Assembly (NCBI GenBank): GCA_002441005.1
Contig: DJWO01000011.1
Location: 229,420-293,419, forward strand
Length of the DNA: 64,000 nt
DNA from: Candidatus Aminicenantes bacterium UBA6228
GTDB lineage: Bacteria > Acidobacteriota > Aminicenantia > Aminicenantales > Saccharicenantaceae
Reading direction: 5' to 3'
Part shown: positions 35,246 to 44,392 of the stretch, in pieces
Layout of the letters: each line of letters starts with the position of its first letter
Numbering within the stretch: position 1 is the stretch's first letter
Position numbers and translations under genes: made by a program
Notes under the pieces: model-generated
Seen by the model: the letters and a program-made list of their open reading frames with translations, nothing else
Told to the model about the DNA's origin: nothing
Database searches by the model: none

Positions 35246-35850
35246 ACTTTAAGACTATCAGGGAATTTCTGTCCATAAAAATTTAAGTGGCTAACATCCT
35301 TCAGGCTACGTTTGGGCACATGAAGACAACCAGTCTCATCTTTCCAGTATTTAACCGAGCCCGAATATTCTTCGGCTACTGGCTGCTCGGCCGGATAACC
35401 AAGAGCAATAACCGAGTCAATTTTGAGCGTCTCCGGCACTTTTAGAACTGGCTGAAGCCGGTCACGGTCAACGGAGATAAGCCAGCAGCAGCCCAGGCCG
35501 GCAGACAGCCCTCCAAGAATTATGTTCTCAGCCGCCGCCCCGATATCATACTCAAAGCCTTTAGTCCGAATCTGAGTATTAACCAGAATGATGATATAAG
35601 CGGTTGGTTCCTGTCCCGGCTTGGGATCACCGGCAGGATTTATATAGGCCGCCCAGCGCAGGCAGGAAAACACTTGTTTTCTGAGCTCTTTTTCAGTCAC
35701 CACCAGGAACTCAAGTGGTTGGAGATTGGAAGCAGACGGCGCCAGGCGTCCCAGATCAGTTAATTTGAACAGGATATCAAGCGGCACTTCTGCCGGTTGA
35801 AACTGCCTGATTGTTCTTCTTTTCCTGATTAAACTTATCAAGTCTTCCAT
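35242..35850 (-). CDS. Nitroreductase-family flavoprotein
   Basis: A 202-residue FMN-dependent oxidoreductase of the nitroreductase superfamily. The N-terminal FMN-binding motif RKRRTIRQFQPAEVP is at about 9-23, the APSASNLQPLEFLVV segment at about 36-50, and the C-terminal GGLSAGLGCCWLI block near 112-124. The physiological substrate (quinone, nitro compound or another electron acceptor) cannot be predicted. It lies 13 nt after the MFS transporter and is likely cotranscribed with it. A GAGGAGG ribosome-binding site precedes the start. Confidence 0.9.
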   Translation of the reverse strand: MEDLISLIRKRRTIRQFQPAEVPLDILFKLTDLGRLAPSASNLQPLEFLVVTEKELRKQVFSCLRWAAYINPAGDPKPGQEPTAYIIILVNTQIRTKGFEYDIGAAAENIILGGLSAGLGCCWLISVDRDRLQPVLKVPETLKIDSVIALGYPAEQPVAEEYSGSVKYWKDETGCLHVPKRSLKDVSHLNFYGQKFPDSLKV

Positions 35851-35863
35851 TTGAGCCTCCTCT

Positions 35864-37066
35864 TCAAGCGGTTTTTTTTAATTGACCTGGCTCGGGCGCT
35901 ATAAAATTAAAAACCAGATTAACCGCCAGCAACAAAAGCCCGGCAGCCAGATACATCTGCTTCAGGCCGACCAGCTCTGAGACCCAGCCATAGAATATTG
36001 AGCCAAGCCCCATCCCAACGTCAAAAAAGGAATTATAAAGGCTGATAGCCAGTCCTTTATTGCCACGGCCCATGAAATCAATCAGGTAAGCGCTCAGGGC
36101 CGGAAAGATTAATCCCTGACCCAGACCGCCCAGAAAGCCGGTGGTCAGCAGAAGCCCCTGACTGTTGATCCTGGAAATCAAAACCAGGTTAACGGCAATT
36201 AAAAGAGCCGAAAGAAAAACTACCTTTTTGCGGCCATATTGATCAGAGGCTCCACCAAACCGGAAGCGGGAAAGAATGGCAGCAGCTGAAAATATTATGA
36301 AAAACGGACCAACCCGGCCAAGGTTAAGAGAATTGACCAAAAGCGGCATAAAATAAATCATGGCTCCTCTGACTGAACCATGGACTACCGGCATCAAGCC
36401 AATAAAAAGCAAAATAAACCAGCTGGCATATTTCCAGCTGTTCTCAGGACCTGAAGCTACCGCCTCCTCTCTCAGCTCTTCCCTGGGTAACTCTTTAGTC
36501 ACCAGGACAAGTATTAAGGAAATAACGAGACAGATGAGAGCGCCATTAACCAGCCAGGGAAAGCCCCAGCGGTTGATTATTTCTTCTCCCAGAGAAGGAC
36601 CAACCGCATTAGCAATTAGACCGGCTACCCCCACAATGCCAATCGACCTGGCCACACTCTCCACCGGAGCCAGATCTGTGCACATCGAAATATTAGCCGT
36701 CATGCTAATTCCCCAGCCCAGCCCCATTATGGCCCTCAGAATTACCGGCAAAGAGCCGGCATCTCTAACCAGATGGAAAAATGGAATAACACCGATTAAG
36801 ATAAGCAAACCAAAGACTGAGATTCCTTTTCCACCCCGCCGGTCGATCAGCCGGCCGAAAAAAGGACGGACTAGAATGGCAGTGACGCTGTGGATGCCCA
36901 TAATCAGCCCGACCTGGGCAGCCCTCGGATTAAACTGTTTCAAAAAAAGAGGCAGGATAAAGAACAAACTGATAGCCAGATAAAGGAAAAAATAGGCTGA
37001 AACACCCAGGACAAAATCCAGAGTCCAGAAGCGAGCTGGCTTCTTGACCTTATTTAATTCGACCAT
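35864..37066 (-). CDS. MFS transporter (drug-efflux-like)
   Basis: A 400-residue major facilitator superfamily carrier with about twelve membrane segments. The loop 2-3 signature appears as RPFFGRLIDRRGGKGI (about 68-83), and its repeat RFRFGGASDQYGRKKV marks the second half (about 267-282). The overall look is that of drug:H+ antiporters or an arabinose-efflux-type permease; the substrate is unknown. Pairing with a nitroreductase suggests detoxification of an electrophile or nitroaromatic, but this is only inference. Confidence 0.88.
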   Translation of the reverse strand: MVELNKVKKPARFWTLDFVLGVSAYFFLYLAISLFFILPLFLKQFNPRAAQVGLIMGIHSVTAILVRPFFGRLIDRRGGKGISVFGLLILIGVIPFFHLVRDAGSLPVILRAIMGLGWGISMTANISMCTDLAPVESVARSIGIVGVAGLIANAVGPSLGEEIINRWGFPWLVNGALICLVISLILVLVTKELPREELREEAVASGPENSWKYASWFILLFIGLMPVVHGSVRGAMIYFMPLLVNSLNLGRVGPFFIIFSAAAILSRFRFGGASDQYGRKKVVFLSALLIAVNLVLISRINSQGLLLTTGFLGGLGQGLIFPALSAYLIDFMGRGNKGLAISLYNSFFDVGMGLGSIFYGWVSELVGLKQMYLAAGLLLLAVNLVFNFIAPEPGQLKKTA

Positions 37067-37166
37067 ACTCAGCCTTAGTTAAGTCAGGATTAAAGTAATT
37101 TAATAACCCAAATCCGCTGGTTTGTAAACCCTGGTCAAGCCGGGCCAAGGAGAAGAACCGCTTGAT

Positions 37167-37195
37167 TTGACAGGCAATAACTAAAATGATAAAAA
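37167..37195 (+). promoter_or_regulatory. Promoter of the YitT-family gene
   Basis: Consensus TTGACA (37167-37172), 17-nt spacer ending in TGA, TAAAAA (37190-37195). It lies 28 nt before the start codon. Confidence 0.5.
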
Positions 37196-37223
37196 ACATC
37201 AAATCACGAGCGGCAGGGCCAAA

Positions 37224-38108
37224 ATGAAAAAAATAAATTTTTCTGACAGGACAATCATAAAAAGATTGGGGCTGGACTCTTTATTGATTTTGTCCGGCTC
37301 AATCATCATGGGCATTGGTTATGCTTTGTTCTTGATTCCTTTCCACTTAGTGCCTGGTGGCCTGTCTGGCATTTCCATCATGCTCAACTATCTGTTCAAT
37401 TTGCCAGTCGGTCTGGTAATCATTGTCTTGAATATTCCTGTTCTTCTGATCAGTTATAGATTCCTCAGCCGGAAATATGTCTTTACCACTCTGGCCGGCA
37501 TGCTGTCGTCTTCTCTTTTGATTGATTTCTTTAATCAGGTTCTTAAGTGGCCAAAAGGCACTGAAAACATGTTGCTGGCCTCGATTTATGGCGGGCTGCT
37601 TCTGGGACTTGGACTGGGACTGGTCTTTAGAGGAGAAGCTTCAACCGGCGGCTCGGATGTAATCGGCCTGATCCTCAACAAATACCTCGGGGTCTCAGTT
37701 GGAATGGGAATCATGATCACCGATTTTATCATCATCTCGGCTTCAGGCCTGGTTTTCAGGCAGCTGGAAGCCCCTCTTTATGGCTATATTGTTCTTTTTA
37801 TTTCCTCCCGGGTAATTGACCTGGTGCTCGAGGGCTGGAATTTTTCCAAACTGGTCATTATCACTTCCAGTCAACCCCAACCGATTGCCGATTTCATTTT
37901 ACACCAGCTGGACCGCAGCGGCAGTGCCCTTAAATCACGTTCGCTCTATTTTAACCGGGAAGGCGAAATCATCATTACCGTTATTCACCGCAAACAGCTG
38001 GCCGAACTCAAGACCTTTATTAAAAAGACCGACCCCGAAGCCTTTGTCATTGTCAATGACACCTATGAAGTCCTGGGTAAGGGATTTAAAGCCTATCGAG
38101 CTGGTTAA
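37224..38108 (+). CDS. YitT-family membrane protein (DUF161-DUF2179)
   Basis: A 294-residue protein with five or six membrane segments in the first ~200 residues (the YitT/DUF161 region, with IPFHLVPGGLSGISIMLNYL near 38-57 and GEASTGGSDVIGLI near 138). A soluble C-terminal DUF2179 domain follows (about 225-292, ITVIHRKQLAELKTFIKKTD). Members are widespread, mostly in Firmicutes, and their function is not settled. It has its own promoter and only a weak ribosome-binding site. The next gene converges on it. Confidence 0.9.
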   Translation: MKKINFSDRTIIKRLGLDSLLILSGSIIMGIGYALFLIPFHLVPGGLSGISIMLNYLFNLPVGLVIIVLNIPVLLISYRFLSRKYVFTTLAGMLSSSLLIDFFNQVLKWPKGTENMLLASIYGGLLLGLGLGLVFRGEASTGGSDVIGLILNKYLGVSVGMGIMITDFIIISASGLVFRQLEAPLYGYIVLFISSRVIDLVLEGWNFSKLVIITSSQPQPIADFILHQLDRSGSALKSRSLYFNREGEIIITVIHRKQLAELKTFIKKTDPEAFVIVNDTYEVLGKGFKAYRAG

Positions 38109-38186
38109 GAGAAAATAGTCAGATCTGGAGACGTTTGATCTACTCTTTAACCGGCTTGACTTTCTGCCGCCGGTAGCCAGACTGGC

Positions 38187-40082
38187 TTATAATTTCAGCT
38201 TCTTTATTGCCTGCAGCACTTCCAAAACCGAGTTGTCATCCAGCTGACTCCAGGCCCGGTCCAGCCGGCTGAGCAGACCGGCCAGCTGCCAGGCTATATC
38301 CGACTTTAAAAAGGAGCCAACCTCTCTCGGACTGCGGACAATAGATGGATTAAGATCACCCGGCCACTGCTCACCACTGCCTCTGAGGCCGGGCTGGAAA
38401 AGGACCTGGTTGGCCAGAGTCAAAAAATGATCACGGAGATTTATGAAATATAGGAGACAATAGATATCAAGAAGATAACGTTTCTCACTACTATTAACCT
38501 TTTCGATTTCTTTGAGCAGCCCGGCTGGAGGTTCATATTGATAGACCTCTTTCATGGCTTGAAGCAACCTGTTATCCCGGTCCATGGCGGCCGGCAGGAC
38601 TTCCCTTTGGTAAAATTCCTGAAGCCTGGTAAAATCAAAGGGAATTTTCTTAGCTGGGGGCAGAGACGGAGAAATAACCAGAACTGGCCTGGAACTGTTA
38701 ACCAGATAAATTTCCTGCCGGTCATAATAGCCGTCGTCATCGGTATCAAAATAACGGATCTCACCCAGCCCAGGACAGCCAGCCAGGTAACCGAACTGAC
38801 ACCAGCCTTCCTTTGAGCCAAATAAATGAATCTTCTGATCAAGCTGACTATAATAAAACTCAACCGGCCCATTTAAATGGCGGGCAATTTCTCTCCTGAT
38901 ATTCCACTTCTGAATAAAAGAGGAAGTCCCCGGCAAGATGACTCTCTCTGGCAGCCAGCCAATTCCCTGGCCTTGAGTTTCCAGAGTAGAAGCCGGGCCG
39001 GCCAGCAGGTCATCTGCATATTCTTTCCAGGAGAAACCAGCTGCCTCCGGTTGATAAGAATAAACTAATTTTTTCAAATCTTCCCTGGGGACAAAATAGA
39101 CCTCCTGGGGAGGCCGTCTCCAGGCAGAAAAACTCCTGAACAGCTTTAAATCAAAAGTCAGCTGGCCAGACTGAATCAAGCCAAAATCATAATCAAAAAG
39201 TTTTTCCTGGTTATTTTCCCCTGACAGGTCAAAACTGGCCTCCAGGCTCCTGATAACCGGCTCCTGCAAGTCTTTTGACCAGTTATTTATGGCTTTAATA
39301 AAACTATTCCTATCGCCTGCTGATTGCACCTGGCTGCGAATGATGAGGTCACTGAGCCCGTCCTGGTTTAAATCATAACTGCTTACGGGGCAAATGTCCG
39401 CCGGCCAGAAGCTACCGGTTAAGGGGTTAAAGATATTTTTAAAATATAACTTATCGCCAGCTAAGTTTTCCAGGAACTTACCTGAAATCAAATCAAGCGG
39501 TGTTTCATATTTAAAAATCTCGCCAATATTTTCATAATCATAACCGCCCCAGACCCGGCTGAGATAACCGCGGTCATAAAACCTGATCTCCATATAATCC
39601 GCCTGACCGTCGCCATTTTCATCGGCATAATCAACCATGACCTCAGCCAGTCCATCGCGGTTAAGATCATAAAGGTAGCAGTCCTGGCTATAATCGCCGC
39701 CGGTGGCCAGGCTGCCGTTACCATCATCATCAATGATCCAGACCAGTCCCTCAGTCAGACGCCCATCTCCCCCCTTATAGCTTTCAGCCCTGATCATCAT
39801 TCTGTCCTTAGCTTCACCTTTTTCCGGGATCAGGTAACTTTCGCCGGCTTTTAAATTCAGGGCATTTTTCCACCACTTTTTTGTCCGGAAGCTGATTAAC
39901 CGCCCGTCAGCCGACATAGCGGTTTGCTTCATCCACCAGCTGCCAGCTTTTTCCTGGCCAGCTTTTAAGGCTACCGGCAGTTTTTCATCTGAGGCCAGAT
40001 CTTTCCCGGGCAACCAGGATAGACTGATGATAACTGCTAAAATCAAGCTCCAGCCTGCTTTTGATTTTAAAAAATTGTTCAT
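38187..40082 (-). CDS. Secreted protein with Asp-rich calcium-loop-like repeats
   Basis: A 631-residue protein with a signal peptide (hydrophobic segment about 10-30, WSLILAVIISLSWLPG). I do not recognise a catalytic family. Several short Asp/Gly/Asn-rich loops recur in the first half and middle: DDDGNGS, DLNRDGLAEVMVD, DENGDGQADY, DLNQDGLSDLI and DTDDDGYYD. They resemble the calcium-binding loops of dockerin, EF-hand-like or FG-GAP repeats, where D-x-[DN]-x-[DN]-G spacing coordinates Ca2+. The remainder is alpha/beta-rich and the C-terminus helical. It stands alone between convergent YitT and the divergent sugar-kinase block. An outer-surface or periplasmic role is likely from the signal peptide; anything more would be a guess. 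Confidence 0.65.
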   Translation of the reverse strand: MNNFLKSKAGWSLILAVIISLSWLPGKDLASDEKLPVALKAGQEKAGSWWMKQTAMSADGRLISFRTKKWWKNALNLKAGESYLIPEKGEAKDRMMIRAESYKGGDGRLTEGLVWIIDDDGNGSLATGGDYSQDCYLYDLNRDGLAEVMVDYADENGDGQADYMEIRFYDRGYLSRVWGGYDYENIGEIFKYETPLDLISGKFLENLAGDKLYFKNIFNPLTGSFWPADICPVSSYDLNQDGLSDLIIRSQVQSAGDRNSFIKAINNWSKDLQEPVIRSLEASFDLSGENNQEKLFDYDFGLIQSGQLTFDLKLFRSFSAWRRPPQEVYFVPREDLKKLVYSYQPEAAGFSWKEYADDLLAGPASTLETQGQGIGWLPERVILPGTSSFIQKWNIRREIARHLNGPVEFYYSQLDQKIHLFGSKEGWCQFGYLAGCPGLGEIRYFDTDDDGYYDRQEIYLVNSSRPVLVISPSLPPAKKIPFDFTRLQEFYQREVLPAAMDRDNRLLQAMKEVYQYEPPAGLLKEIEKVNSSEKRYLLDIYCLLYFINLRDHFLTLANQVLFQPGLRGSGEQWPGDLNPSIVRSPREVGSFLKSDIAWQLAGLLSRLDRAWSQLDDNSVLEVLQAIKKLKL

Positions 40083-40215
40083 CGGTCAGTCCCAAAAATC
40101 AATTTATGACTGAAGAATTAATTCAATGCTATTTTAGAAAGAAAGAGATGTCAATCAGAATAATAGGTAAAGGTTATCTGCTGTTAGAAAAATATGTCTT
40201 TGAACTGGTAATTTT

Positions 40216-40224
40216 TGTTATAAT
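40216..40224 (+). promoter_or_regulatory. Extended -10 element before the ROK-like kinase
   Basis: TGT followed by perfect TATAAT (TATAAT at 40219-40224), an extended -10 box that needs little -35 contact. It is 28 nt upstream of the ATG at 40253, which has an AGAGGT ribosome-binding site. Confidence 0.4.
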
Positions 40225-40252
40225 TTTTTTTATTGAAAGCAGAGGTTAAGCC

Positions 40253-41656
40253 ATGGATTGGATAAAACGTCTTAAACCTGAATTAAAGTCATCGGTCTCT
40301 CCTGTTTACGATCCTGATTTTTTGCCGCTTGGCCTGTTTTTTGATTGGTACCAGCGGGCAGCAGCCCGAAGCCCGGAAGAAATAGGGCTGGCCATCGAGC
40401 GTGAAAACGGCCTGACCTCAGTCTGGACAGGCCGCATTCTTCCTTTGACTGCGAACAATTGGCCGCTGACCTTGGCCTTTGTTGAGCGCCTGATCAAATT
40501 TCTGTTATGGCAAAAAGGCGGCTTCAAAATCTATTTTTATGGTCCGGAAACCATTTATCAGGAAATTAAAAATCATTATTCACTACCAGGACAACGGGCT
40601 TTTGATGTTGATCTGATGAGTACAGTCTATGAACAGCCGTTTTCGGTGGTTCAAGTCAAAAAGCAAGAACTGCCGGCCGGGCGTCAGAGCCCTGTTTCCT
40701 TGGGTGGCCATGTTGACGGCTGCCGTCTGGGTTTTGACCTTGGAGCCAGTGACTTTAAAGTGGCTGCGCTCCAGGCAGGAGAGGTGGTTTTTAGTGAAGA
40801 AATTCCCTGGCAGCCCCAGGAGCAGGCGGACCCCGCCTATCATTATCAGCACCTTCAGACCGGGCTGAAAAAAGCGGCAGCCAGCTTGCCAGCCGTCGAG
40901 GCTATTGGCGGCAGTGCGGCCGGGATTTATATCAATAATCAGGTAAGAATTGCTTCTCTTTTCCGCTCCGTTCCCAGGCCAATCTTCGATCAAAAAGTAA
41001 AGAACCTGTTTGTAGATTTACAGCGTGAATGGGGAGTTCCACTGGAGGTTATTAATGACGGAGAGGTTACTGCCCTGGCCGGTTATCTGAGCTTGAATCA
41101 GCCAGCTATCTTAGGGGTAGCCATGGGTTCAAGTGAGGCTGGCGGTTATCTTGATTCAGCCGGTCATCTGCCGGGCTGGCTGGACGAACTGGCCTTCGCT
41201 CCGGTTGACCTTAATCCAGAAGCAGCCATTGATGAATGGTCGGGCGACCGCGGAGTCGGAGCCATGTATTTTTCCCAGCAGGCAGTTAATAAACTGGCCT
41301 TGAGGGCCGGCTTCAAATTTCCAGAGGAAATGAAGCTGCCTGAGCGGCTGAAGCAAATTCAATCCTTAGCTGAGAAAAATGATCCGGTAGCTACCAGGAT
41401 CTTTCAGGATATAGGGGTTTACCTTGGTTATACGGCTCACCTTTATTCACTTTTTTATGATTTCAGCCCTCTGCTAATTCTCGGCCGGGTGACTTCTGGT
41501 TCAGGTGGGGAGTTGATTAAACATCAAGCTGAAACCGTTTTGAAGACTGATTATCCTCAACTGGCCGAAAAAATTGTCATTCACCTCTCAGATGAACAAA
41601 GCCGGCGGGTTGGCCAGGCCGTGGCTGCGGCTACCCTACCGGAAATAAAAAGATAG
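40253..41656 (+). CDS. ROK-like sugar kinase with an unrecognised N-terminal domain
   Basis: A 467-residue protein. The C-terminal two thirds (from about 155) form an ASKHA/ROK-type kinase core: phosphate-1 loop GFDLGASDFKVAAL (160-173), catalytic Asp269 in VINDGEVTALAG, and AMGSSEAGGYLD as the phosphate-2-like region. The zinc motif that normally follows (GHxxxxxxxxxCxCGxxGC) is absent; GHLPGWLDELAF lacks the cysteines. The first ~150 residues are not part of the kinase fold and I do not recognise them. Only 11 nt separate it from nagB, so an amino-sugar (GlcNAc/GlcN-type) substrate is plausible but unproven. It could instead be a non-catalytic regulator. Confidence 0.72.
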   Translation: MDWIKRLKPELKSSVSPVYDPDFLPLGLFFDWYQRAAARSPEEIGLAIERENGLTSVWTGRILPLTANNWPLTLAFVERLIKFLLWQKGGFKIYFYGPETIYQEIKNHYSLPGQRAFDVDLMSTVYEQPFSVVQVKKQELPAGRQSPVSLGGHVDGCRLGFDLGASDFKVAALQAGEVVFSEEIPWQPQEQADPAYHYQHLQTGLKKAAASLPAVEAIGGSAAGIYINNQVRIASLFRSVPRPIFDQKVKNLFVDLQREWGVPLEVINDGEVTALAGYLSLNQPAILGVAMGSSEAGGYLDSAGHLPGWLDELAFAPVDLNPEAAIDEWSGDRGVGAMYFSQQAVNKLALRAGFKFPEEMKLPERLKQIQSLAEKNDPVATRIFQDIGVYLGYTAHLYSLFYDFSPLLILGRVTSGSGGELIKHQAETVLKTDYPQLAEKIVIHLSDEQSRRVGQAVAAATLPEIKR

Positions 41657-41667
41657 GAGAAAAAGCG

Positions 41668-42450
41668 ATGGAAATTATTATTCAACCCGATAGCCAGCAA
41701 GCCAGCCTGCTGGCCGCCAGATTGATTAATAAAATAATGAGACAGAAAGAAAAGCCAGTACTCGGCCTGGCCACCGGCCATACTCCTCTTCTACTTTACC
41801 GGCTGCTGGTCCAAATGCACCGCCAAGAAGGCCTGGATTTTAGCCGGGTTGTAACTTTTAATCTGGATGAGTATCTTGGGCTTTCGCCTGAACATCCAGC
41901 CTCTTTCTATCAATTTATGTGGAAAAATCTTTTCAGTCAGGTCAATATCCAGCCTGAAAATGCCCATCTGCCTGATGGCCTGGCCACTAATGTCGAAGAT
42001 TATTGCCTTCAATATGAAGAAGAGATCAAAGCCGCCGGCGGCCTGGATATCCAGATCTTAGGGCTAGGAACTGATGGGCATATTGGCTTTAACGAGCCAT
42101 CTTCTTCCCTGTCCTCGCGCACCCGAATCAAGACCTTGACTGACCAGACCAGAAAAGACAATGCCATCTTTTTTGGGGGGGAAGAGAACGTCCCCTATCA
42201 TGCTATCACCATGGGAATCGGAACTATACTCGAGGCGAGAATTTGTTTATTGATGGCCTTTGGTAAGAAAAAAGCCAGAGCCATTTCCCTGGCAGTGGAG
42301 GGCCCGGTGACTTCCTTGGTTCCAGCTTCTGCCCTGCAGCTCCATCCCCGGGCTATTGTCCTGCTGGATAGAGAGGCAGCTTCTGAGCTGCGCCTGACCG
42401 ATTACTATCAATGGGTCTATGAACACAAGCCCGCCTGGCAGAAATTTTGA
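41668..42450 (+). CDS. nagB: Glucosamine-6-phosphate deaminase
   Basis: A 260-residue NagB-type isomerase/deaminase converting glucosamine-6-phosphate to fructose-6-phosphate and ammonia. Landmarks are GLATGHTPLLLYRLL (about 33-47), NLDEYLGL with Asp67, and GLGTDGHIGFNEP with Asp136 and His138, the catalytic pair. The length is close to the usual ~266. It follows the ROK-like kinase with an AGGAG ribosome-binding site. No nagA (deacetylase) is present in the window, so the block would start from deacetylated sugar unless NagA is encoded elsewhere. Confidence 0.93.
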   Translation: MEIIIQPDSQQASLLAARLINKIMRQKEKPVLGLATGHTPLLLYRLLVQMHRQEGLDFSRVVTFNLDEYLGLSPEHPASFYQFMWKNLFSQVNIQPENAHLPDGLATNVEDYCLQYEEEIKAAGGLDIQILGLGTDGHIGFNEPSSSLSSRTRIKTLTDQTRKDNAIFFGGEENVPYHAITMGIGTILEARICLLMAFGKKKARAISLAVEGPVTSLVPASALQLHPRAIVLLDREAASELRLTDYYQWVYEHKPAWQKF

Positions 42451-42476
42451 TTTTCCGGGGTGCTGAAATACTATTT

Positions 42477-42506
42477 TTGACTTAATTTCGGGGCTTGTGA
42501 TATAAA
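42477..42506 (+). promoter_or_regulatory. Promoter of the symporter-FGGY kinase unit
   Basis: TTGACT (42477-42482), 18-nt spacer ending TGTGA, TATAAA (42501-42506) with an extended TGA in front. It begins 26 nt after the nagB stop, so the symporter can be expressed separately from the kinase-nagB pair. Confidence 0.5.
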
Positions 42507-42543
42507 ATCTGGATTAATGACTTAAGATGGAAAGGACCGGAAC

Positions 42544-44334
42544 ATGCAGCTAAGCACAGTTGATTGGTTGATTGTCATCATCTCAATTACCATCTGTTTC
42601 TTACCGCCAGTTATTCTTAGCCGCCGGGCCGGAAAAAATACGGCTGAATTTTTTACCTCCGGTCGAGCTGCACCCTGGTGGCTAATCGGAATTTCCATGG
42701 TAGCCACGACCTTCAGCACCGACACGCCCAACCTGATCACCAATATCGTCCGCAATAATGGCGGGGTGGCCGGCAACTGGGTCTGGTGGGCTTTTCTTCT
42801 GACCGGCATGATGACTGTCTTTTTTTATGCCCGGATGTGGCGCCGCTCTCAAGTCTTAACTGACCTTGAATTTTATGAAGTCCGTTATTCAGGCAAGCCA
42901 GCTTCATTTGTCCGCGGTTTCAGAGCTATCTACCTCGGGCTTTTCTTTAACTGTGTTATCATGGCCTCAGTCAATCTGGCGGCGGCTAAAATTGCCAATG
43001 TTATTCTTGGCTGGCCAATGACCAAAACCCTGATTATTTGCAGTATTATCAATGTGATTTTCGCTGCCACGGCCGGCTTGTGGGGAGTGCTGGTAGTGGA
43101 TTTGATCCAGTTCGGCATTGCCATGACTGGAGCCTTTGCTGCCGCCATTTTCGCCTTGAAGCAGCCAGAAATCGGCGGGCTGACCGGTCTTTTCCAGAAA
43201 CTCGAAGTGCTCAACCCGAAGGTTATTAACTTTCTTCCCGACTTCGGCAACTGGTCAATAGCCTTATCAATTTTTATCATTCCCATTTTTATTCAGTGGT
43301 GGTCAGTCTGGTATCCGGGAGCCGAGCCGGGCGGAGGCAGTTACATTGCCCAGCGGATGCTGGCTGCTAAAAGCGAAAAAGACGCCCTGTCGGGCACCCT
43401 GTTTTTTAATTTTGCCCATTATGCCATCAGGCCCTGGCCCTGGATCCTGGTTGCCCTCTGTTCTTTTATTATCTATCCAAATCTCAGTGACATCAGCCAG
43501 GCTTTTCCCAACGTTGATCCCAGGTTAATCGGGCACGATATGGCTTATCCAGCTATGCTCCGTTTCCTGCCTCATGGCTTTCTGGGGATTATGGTAGCTG
43601 GTCTTCTGGCCGCTTATATCTCAACCCTGGTAACCCATTTAAACTGGGGCAGTTCCTACCTGGTTCATGATTTTTACCGCCGTTTCCTCCACCCGGGAGC
43701 TTCAGAAAAGCACTATGTCAGCGTCGCCAGGCTGATGACAGTTATCCTGATGATTCTGGCCAGCCTGCTCACCTTCATCCTTGAATCAGCCAAAGCCAGT
43801 TTTGATCTAATGTTATCAATTGGAGCCGGGACAGGTTTAATTTATCTTCTGCGCTGGTTCTGGTGGAGAATAAATGCCTGGTCGGAAATAGCCGCTATGG
43901 CCAGCTCTTTTGGAGTAGCTGTTTTCTTTTTTATTGGTGGTAAACTTGGCCATCCCATCCCGCAGCATATTTCGCTCCTGGTCACTATCGCTTTTACCAC
44001 GGTCGTCTGGCTGGCGGTAACCTATCTGACCAGGCCAGAAGAGAAAAGCAAGTTAATATCTTTTTATCAACTGGTCAAACCGGCTGGTCCTGGCTGGAAC
44101 AAAATAAGACGGGAAGCTAACCTGGATCCCTCTCCTGATAAATTGACCTTGAACCTGGCTAGCTGGGTCACGGGTTGTTTATTTGTTTATTCAGCTCTTT
44201 TCGGCTCAGGAGCTTATATCTATGGCCGGATCAGTTTGGGAATTTTCTGGAGTATCCTGTTTGTTATCAGCACCTTAGCTCTCATCAAAATCATGTCTCA
44301 AATCTGGGCAGTACCTAAAACTCAAAAAACCTGA
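42544..44334 (+). CDS. Sodium:solute symporter (SSS family)
   Basis: A 596-residue carrier of the SSS (SLC5-like) family with about thirteen or fourteen membrane segments. The family pattern begins RRAGKNTAEFFTSGRAAPWW (about 22-41) and STDTPNLITNIVRNNGGVAG follows; the core segment GMMTVFFYARMWRRSQVLTD and the GSYIAQRMLAAKSEKDA loop are typical. It uses the Na+ gradient to import a small solute. The neighbours (nagB, ROK-like kinase, xylulokinase-like kinase) suggest a monosaccharide. The AAGGA ribosome-binding site and a promoter lie just upstream. Confidence 0.92.
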   Translation: MQLSTVDWLIVIISITICFLPPVILSRRAGKNTAEFFTSGRAAPWWLIGISMVATTFSTDTPNLITNIVRNNGGVAGNWVWWAFLLTGMMTVFFYARMWRRSQVLTDLEFYEVRYSGKPASFVRGFRAIYLGLFFNCVIMASVNLAAAKIANVILGWPMTKTLIICSIINVIFAATAGLWGVLVVDLIQFGIAMTGAFAAAIFALKQPEIGGLTGLFQKLEVLNPKVINFLPDFGNWSIALSIFIIPIFIQWWSVWYPGAEPGGGSYIAQRMLAAKSEKDALSGTLFFNFAHYAIRPWPWILVALCSFIIYPNLSDISQAFPNVDPRLIGHDMAYPAMLRFLPHGFLGIMVAGLLAAYISTLVTHLNWGSSYLVHDFYRRFLHPGASEKHYVSVARLMTVILMILASLLTFILESAKASFDLMLSIGAGTGLIYLLRWFWWRINAWSEIAAMASSFGVAVFFFIGGKLGHPIPQHISLLVTIAFTTVVWLAVTYLTRPEEKSKLISFYQLVKPAGPGWNKIRREANLDPSPDKLTLNLASWVTGCLFVYSALFGSGAYIYGRISLGIFWSILFVISTLALIKIMSQIWAVPKTQKT

Positions 44335-44392
44335 GGCTGATCTGTTCATTTGGAAATAATTCCCGGGCCTGAGCAGAACAGGAGAACAAAAA

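Noticed and set aside
36360..36983. A 207-residue plus-strand frame
   Set aside because: Antisense to the MFS transporter; its composition is the mirror of hydrophobic codons.
35242..37066. Nitroreductase plus MFS as a resistance cassette
   Set aside because: Both families are too broad, and no regulator or mobile element supports it.
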